Shown: one piece after another, positions 57,646-64,000 of the stretch
Position numbering within the stretch: the stretch's first letter is position 1
Layout of the letters: every line of letters starts with the position of its first letter
From: Dryas octopetala
Lineage: Eukaryota > Streptophyta > Magnoliopsida > Rosales > Rosaceae
Reading direction: 5' to 3'
NCBI GenBank assembly: GCA_963921425.1
Contig: OY992838.1
Location: forward strand, 10,416,001 to 10,480,000
Length of the DNA stretch: 64,000 nucleotides
Position numbers and translations under genes: made by a program
Notes under the pieces: model-generated
The model's input: only the letters and a program-made list of their open reading frames with translations
Told to the model about the DNA's origin: nothing
Databases searched by the model: none

Positions 57646-57682
57646 AGAGTTTTAGCATTTTTTATAATTTTAGAAAACTAAT

Positions 57683-58616
57683 TCACTACACCAAAACTGA
57701 GCTTTCACGGCGTGAATTGCATGTCGTAAATTGATATTTACGGCATGCAATTGGCCGCCATTGAAGCACATGCCGTAAAAAATCTATACTTATTACGGCA
57801 TGTAATGCATGTTGTAAATACAAAAAAACACGCCATAATTGACAATCCTGTATATTTCATATTACTATTTACGACATGATCTACACACCGTAAATAGTCA
57901 ACATTTACGGCTTACGTTGCACGCCTTAAAAGATCATCATGCTTCTTGTTTAAGGCTTGTCTTGCACGCTGTTTTTGAGTTATATACATATATATATATA
58001 TATGCAATTAAATTTCTATATAGCTTCATATTATTTATACACTTGCCATTTAATTTATTTCATAAAATAAAACAATGCATCAAAGTAAACGTAAAAGAAA
58101 GAAACACTTCATTTGAAATGAGACCAATGCATTGCAAGAAATAAATAAAAATATTTATTTATATCAAAATTTAGTGATTGTACACCAAATACAATGCTTA
58201 AAAGAAACAAAAACATGAAAATAAAAAAGAACTTAAAACCAAACAAACTTACAATAGCCAAAGACCTATGCAAGAAATAAACAGAAAAACATAGAAAAAC
58301 TAACACAAGCAACCACCATAACCAAACTCCTCCCAAATCTAGACAATGCCAAACACCATTGAAAGTTTCTTGAATACCTGGTTGCATATTTAATCCCTGC
58401 ATTAAATAAACAAATAATATAATGTGAATGAATTGATTCATAGGACAACTGATGAGATTCATTGTGCACACAGATATTTCTGTAACCTACCAGTACTACA
58501 GGTACTTATGCCATTACTCTATCATCCTTTCCATTTCCAGTAGGAAATGGCAAAATGCAAGACAACCACTCTAATAATAATCATGACGGCAACAATATGA
58601 GAATACGGGCACTTAC
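57683..58616. mobile_element. CACTA-like 5' terminus and subterminal region
   Basis: Begins cactacaccaaaactgagc and is followed by many direct and inverted 'tttacggcatg' subterminal motifs to about 57970, typical of CACTA elements. No matching right end is in the window, so the element may extend past 64000 and may contain the isomerase pseudogene, or may be truncated. 58100-58600 is AT-rich with no recognisable gene. Confidence 0.6.
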
Positions 58617-59032
58617 GGGAATATTTTTCTCAAAAGGCGATGAGTAGAAGTGTTGATCAATACTTGAAGCTCCCTTTAAGAACCTTTAAGTAGAATATAT
58701 AGCATCCTAGTTAGTATACACAAAGATCATCTCCCCAACTATTAAAACGACCACTTTTTAGAGAACTCCAACTATGCCTTTTGGGAATCAGAACAACCGG
58801 TTAATAAGTACTTAGAATTATAAAAGTAAAAAAACCACTTCATTAACACATTTCAGAAGTGACTCAAATATAATTGTAACAACCATGAGTGACATACTTC
58901 TCAACAACTGAGAACCCATATTAAAGTGATAAAGGCAACACTCCAACAACACTGCAAACTGCAACCAACAATTCAAATATTTGAATGTTTTTGTTTGGTC
59001 CAAAAATTTTGAATTAGACATCAAGTTAGCTA

Positions 59033-59191
<159 letters not shown>

Positions 59192-60129
59192 TCATTCACA
59201 GATGCTTAATCAACTAAATGCAACAAAAGAAAGAAAATAGTCATACTGCAAGATTAGTGCACTACCAGAAAACTGGGCAATGCTCACTAAAAGGTTTTGT
59301 TAGCTATTAAGCCTCCAGCCACTCTTTATAGTAGGCTAACCAAATTGCCACCCCTTTTCCAAATTGGCAAAGGCCACCCATCTAAAACAAGGGTGGAACC
59401 AGCAGACCACATCTGACAATAAAAGCTGACAGTTTACATAACAACTTTTGAGAATTTGGTTGTTTTGTTTAGCAACTTCTGCAGATTTTGGTTGTTTTAT
59501 TTAACTCACCATTGCTTGAAGGTTCGTTTGCTGGTGGTTAAAGAAAAGAGCCTGCCACATATTTTAGTGACTAATTGATTTGCATTTGACATTTCAAATG
59601 CCACCCAATTTCAGAGGATAGTGAGTATGAATTATTTCCATATTTGGTAAAATGGATGGAAAAACGTAATGGTTCAATGAGCTATTGATCTAGTTACAGC
59701 AGAATACCAAAATGAACAGAATTCAAGCACAATTACCATGTCCATTTCACTCAATATGGTTACAGCAGAATACAAGTTGCATTACATAATTTGGAGTTCA
59801 AAATATTACAAGACCAGTGAAATGCAAAACTACCAACAGAAAATACATATTCTCATTAAGGCCTCATGTCCTATGAACTATGCAGTGATTGTACATCAAA
59901 AGCACTGCCACCCTGCTAAACAGAGATTGTAAGTCCTACATTCCCAGTTTTGAACAAAAGCTAAGTAATCCCCACTCAAGTTTCCAAACTTAATAATATA
60001 ATCTAGGCCTTAACCAAAATATAAACTAGCAAGTTTATATCTCCCCCAATATAAGGTTTCAAAATATTGCATAAAAGACATCAAAATGCATACTGGTTAT
60101 TTAGTAGCAGAAAGACACCTGATGCTCTT

Positions 60130-60495
60130 TCAGTTGGAGGCTGCACTCCCTTTCCCAAGTGTAGACTTGCCTGCACTTTCCCCAAAAGCGTCCGGCTCAA
60201 CCATGGGACTTGGATTATGCGGCATCATCAACATTTGTGAAGAGTTTGAGCTCTCACCATCATAGCTTGGTGGTTGGGCAACAAACAGTGGAAATGGAAT
60301 GGGATTTGGGGTAATAGAGCCATGGAGCAGTGTGGGTGCCAATAAGGTAGTGTTGATGGTGCTTATGCCAATTCCACCCCTAAGGTTGCAGTCAAGACCA
60401 GTCGACACCCTCCCATTGAGTTGAATATCCATCTCACTTTGCTGTCTTTGCAGGTTCATTATCTCCCCAGTGTATGTAATGCGCACTCTCTCCAT
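60130..60495 (-). CDS. Hypothetical ORF inside CACTA element
   Basis: 121 codons. A short helical N-terminal part (EIMNLQRQQSEMDIQLNG) is followed by a Pro/Ser-rich tail. Just upstream, another frame reads AEIEHDRLLMDQYLKWRE, which would join naturally to RVRITYTGE after a one-base shift. This suggests a frameshifted longer coiled-coil protein or a misjudged intron. I do not recognise the family. Confidence 0.35.
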   Translation of the reverse strand: MERVRITYTGEIMNLQRQQSEMDIQLNGRVSTGLDCNLRGGIGISTINTTLLAPTLLHGSITPNPIPFPLFVAQPPSYDGESSNSSQMLMMPHNPSPMVEPDAFGESAGKSTLGKGSAASN

Positions 60496-61099
60496 TTCAG
60501 GTATTGGTCCATGAGCAATCTGTCATGCTCTATCTCAGCCATTTGAATTGCTGAAAACAAACCATATTTGTACATGCGAATGAATGTAAGACATAAAAAT
60601 CAATTCAAAGGAAAAATGAGAAAACATGAGAGAAAATGTCTTAAATCATAACCACAAAAGAATGCCCTGCTAAAAGCCTTATATGGCCTAACAAACATAT
60701 ATAAAAGGTACTAAGAATTTGGGGCTTCAACACATTATATACTTACATACCCCTACTCTGCACCCTTAGAAACAAAAACAAGAAAAGAAAAAAAAAAAAC
60801 AAAACAAAACAAAAAGAGAACCACAATAAACAAACGAGCTAGCTATTTAGCATGTCAGTCAACAACACCTAATACAAATCATATTTGGAGCAGGTGAGAT
60901 GTAAAGGGTAGTGTGTTACTCTTTAAATAAAACTGTTATTATCAAAATATGTGTTTTATATGATTAACAATCATCAAATTAGAACCTTATGATAGAAACT
61001 TAACAATTTTAATTGTACCACCATTAGAGTCTAATCTTAATTGAACTGAACTTACCAAAGTTGAGAAAACAAAAGTGAAATAAGCCATTTGAAGAACTC

Positions 61100-62470
61100 T
61101 GCAGAAAACAAAGTTGAGAGTTCAATTTTAGCTAAGTGGCTGTATGTTTTATTGCACATGTGATTAAGCAATAAAGAAGTGAAGTTCATAACTAGTAATG
61201 CCTTTCAGTTGAAAAAAACATAAAGTACGAAATTGAAATTAAATAAGTGGTGCTACTGTTACATACCTGACTTTGATTTGAGAGTGAAATGAAAACCAAG
61301 ATGTTCTCTGTTATGTAATCAATGCGAACTATCTTGGGCCAACCTTCCCCCATCTTATTCTGATACCTTTTCTTCATGGAAGAATAGTTCTTGATGAACA
61401 GATAGGAAAGAGATAACTACATAATTCAAGACAGGAACACTACCTACTTTCTTGAGGAGTTGAAGTGCCTTCTCGTTCAAATATTTCAGACATGATAGTC
61501 CTCTGATTTGGAGACTAAGGAGCAGCTGTTCCTTGAGAACCGTCTCCAAGAAATTGTATTTGGGCAATTTTTGATTCTTTGCATTGGTCTACCTTTGAAC
61601 CAAAACAAAACTAACTTAGAATTGACATAAACTGCAGAATCACAAAACCTGTAAATACCACAAAATCATCCATCTTCAACAAGAATTGAAGGTAAACAGA
61701 AAAGCTAGCATGGATATACTAATTTCTGACATCTAAAATTTGTTTGACTAATAAGGGCAAGTTCAGGGCACTCAAAATCTCAAAACAAATATAACCAAAC
61801 TATGAAATATAAGTAAACATTAGAGACTTGGAAATTTAAGAAATTGATATTCTAGACCAACTTCCATATGCAAAATCAAAGCTATTGAAGGCAGAAATTG
61901 AGTCCATTATTTTTATACAACACTTCTAAACTACTGTCCAGACAATAGCAAATTAAATCAGGCAAGAACTAATAGCATACAGAAATTCATGATAACTAAT
62001 AGGAATTAAAAATATAAAGATATATAACATTGAAATTAAAAAAAAAAAAAAAAAAAAGCAGATGGGGCACTGGAAACCATATAATCATTATAAGAGTAAG
62101 AAGTAGAAAAATGGAGAAGCAAAATGGGAAGTGACCTGAAGAAGAACTCACCGAAATTGAGCAAAATAAAAGAATTGACGAAAATAAAAGGGATGTTTTT
62201 CACAGAGGAGCTTCCTTGTATGAAACCCTAAAAACTCAATCATGAAAATTAAAACCCTAATAAATTAAAGAGATGAGCTTCAGAGATGGAGGCAACCTTC
62301 AATGATAACGGCAAGAAGCAGAAATAGAGGGAGAAAGAGAGAGAAAGAAACACGAGGCTGAGACCTAGATCTGCGGGCTTGCGTGGGCTTCTATTGATCC
62401 CCTCCCTCCTCCTGGGTTCGCGTGCTTCGAGCATAGTGGAGATCGATGCCTTGTTCTTCTTCGAAGCCAT
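61100..62470 (-). other. Gene-like pieces in CACTA element, unknown
   Basis: Minus-strand segments with splice-like edges: 62390-62470 (MASKKNKASISTMLEAREPR, then RRREGINRSPRKP), about 61450-61567 (YNFLETVLKEQLLLSLQIRG) and about 61270-61377 (MKKRYQNKMGEGWPKIVRID). They may be exons of one gene carried by the element, its own or captured. No family recognised and no confident splice model. Confidence 0.3.
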
Positions 62471-62927
62471 CTATTTAAGATTAGAGAGCGAGAGACAAGA
62501 GATAGAGAGACAGAGGACAAGTGAAATCGGGACTAGCGCTGGATTGGTTAAAGAACGAAGATTTGGGACTCTGTGCGCCCACCACCACCACCACCGGTTG
62601 CTACTGCTCACCCACTTTTGATGTATTCAGTTGAAGATAAAGTGGGTATGTGGAGGAAATAACATATGGGTGCTTGCCACATCACACCCACCCTTTCAAC
62701 TTCAGTTACATTATATTATATGCCAACGCCTCATTTAGTTAGTGACTCTTAAGTCTAACCCACTTAATTGGTGTGGCATAAGAGAGTCAACCTAAAATAT
62801 GGTGATTTTGACCAACAAATAAGGCATTAACAACAAAAGCCTTTATAGTTGCAAGCTTGGGTGCCCATTGCCCAGTTTTTTTGTAGGGGTGCTGACTGCT
62901 ACCATATGTTTTGCAACTGCCGCAGGC

Positions 62928-64000
62928 CTAAAAATATAACAACCAATGATTAACCACTAACAACATAACAAAGGTTCATCAATCATAACCATCTTGAATA
63001 CTGCAAGTGAAACCAATATTATGAAAAATTGCATGTTAAATTGTAATTTATTCGAAGATATTAAGGTATTTGAACTAAAATTTACTGACATGTGGTTGCA
63101 CCAAAATTTTGAAAATAATAATCATAGTAATAATATTAATAATAATGATGATGGTGATAATGATCATGACAATAATAAATATAATTGAGTAAGTGTAAAC
63201 AAAGTTGAGCTTCAATCACCAAATAAAACTTAATATGTGTGTTTTGTACGGGTCTTTTCACAACATTCTTAGTTGCTTTCATTATTTTCATTGTTCTTTA
63301 GCTTGAATATATATATTGCACTTCAAGCAGTCTTTAGTTTTTTTAAGTTGTGTAGAACGTCTTCTATCTTCAAGTAGAAGCACCAATCCAGGGAATGGTT
63401 GTTCTTTACTTTCTACACAATCGTCTACATCAGAATACAGATCCACACACACTACACTCATTCAATTTTTCTACTCATGCTGCCTAGCTAAGTGGTGGCA
63501 CAGCTACAGAACACTAAAATGGACAAAGAGCCTTTCCTATCTTCAACTGGACCTCATCAACAGATATTAGAGGAAATACAAAGACTATATCACGGATGAT
63601 TTTATTTAAACCAGAAAAACAACTCTTTAAGTCCACTGATTTTTTGTGAATTTTAAAGTTATTAAAGTTATTTTTAGTAATGTACTTGTAAAATTCTAAA
63701 AGTGTGTTTGGGAATAAATAAGAGTCATTAATGGTGTATTAAGAAAATTTAGACTCAAATGGTGTTTAAATTATCAGCTATCTACTTACTTGAGGAGCAA
63801 CATGAGTAAAAGAAGTAGATGAACATAAGCAGGAACACAATATTGTCATTATAAGAAGCAGGTAAAACATACAATTTTAGTGCATGAATCTAACTTGTAA
63901 TAGATGATTTTCCACAGAGTAGATTTTAAAGACTAAGAACATTTTAATAACTCAAAACAAAACTGAAAGGAACAAGGCAGTTAAAAAAAGAAAAAAAGAA
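62928..64000. other. Right end of window, no gene seen
   Basis: AT-rich. Immediately upstream (on the minus strand) of the isomerase exon there should be an earlier exon with a TFTTQETMTNA-like motif; I do not find it here. A short AAT/GAT-rich stretch lies at 63110-63185. Confidence 0.4.

Larger units (their letters stand above)
39215..57660. repeat. Tandem duplication, unit B
   Basis: Second copy of the MATE/TED7-like module (see unit A for block matches). It keeps the complete MATE gene. Its own insertions are 44958-45569, 46003-47478, about 47733-48840 (replacement), 49965-51758 and 56028-57328. Confidence 0.85.
59260..62888. mobile_element. CACTA element inserted in an isomerase exon
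   Basis: The left end is cactaccagaaaactgggca; the right end is the inverse of ccctacaaaaaaactgggca, with one changed terminal base. A 3-bp duplication, gtg, lies at 59257-59259 and 62889-62891. No TNP1/TNP2-like protein is visible, so it is non-autonomous. It carries minus-strand gene-like pieces of unknown origin (listed separately). Confidence 0.85.

Overview
The window looks like nuclear DNA of a woody eudicot, probably of the rose family (a weak inference). It is AT-rich, genes have short GT-AG introns, and most of the space is small class II transposons. I see no tRNA or rRNA gene and no CRISPR array.

Host genes: a complete 8-exon MATE (DETOXIFICATION 27-like) transporter on the minus strand at 595-3580; a second MATE gene at 40441-43774 (minus, 8 exons) with a 5'-truncated sister at 11184-12136; and two single-exon genes for very proline-rich, single-span membrane proteins resembling TED7 (31955-34411 and 52577-55816, plus). 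The MATE and TED7-like genes form a tandem duplication. Unit A (about 8660-35110) and unit B (about 39215-57660) share the order MATE, LINE-type RNase H relic, spacer, TED7-like gene, and a fragment of a MATE intron 1/exon 2. A degenerate CACTA transposon (about 35410-39210) separates the units.

Because each unit gives the pre-insertion sequence of the other, many elements can be delimited to the base. Unit A gained a Pack-MULE carrying a metalloproteinase fragment (9130-10386), a roughly 9-kb nest of transposons (16055-25048), and several small elements (25505-26320, 26895-28023, 28959-29249, 29285-29723, 30096-30726). Unit B gained two hAT-like elements (44958-45569, 56028-57328), a Harbinger-like element (46003-47478) and a TRIM retrotransposon (50132-50495).

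The most striking locus is the nest. A Harbinger-like element contains a long-TIR Mutator-like element (16127-22344). That contains a hAT-like element (16156-21148), which contains a Pack-MULE (17964-19975). The Pack-MULE carries an apparently intact, intron-containing L-lactate dehydrogenase gene (354 aa) whose last 16 codons and stop are encoded by the transposon's own terminal inverted repeat. The target-site duplications of the three inner layers are perfect (11, 8 and 10 bp).

At the right end, a cytosolic glucose-6-phosphate isomerase pseudogene (minus, within 58617-62927) has a nonsense codon, and a 3.6-kb CACTA element (59260-62888) splits one of its exons with a 3-bp duplication. The rest of the window is AT-rich intergenic DNA, simple repeats and unassigned transposon debris.
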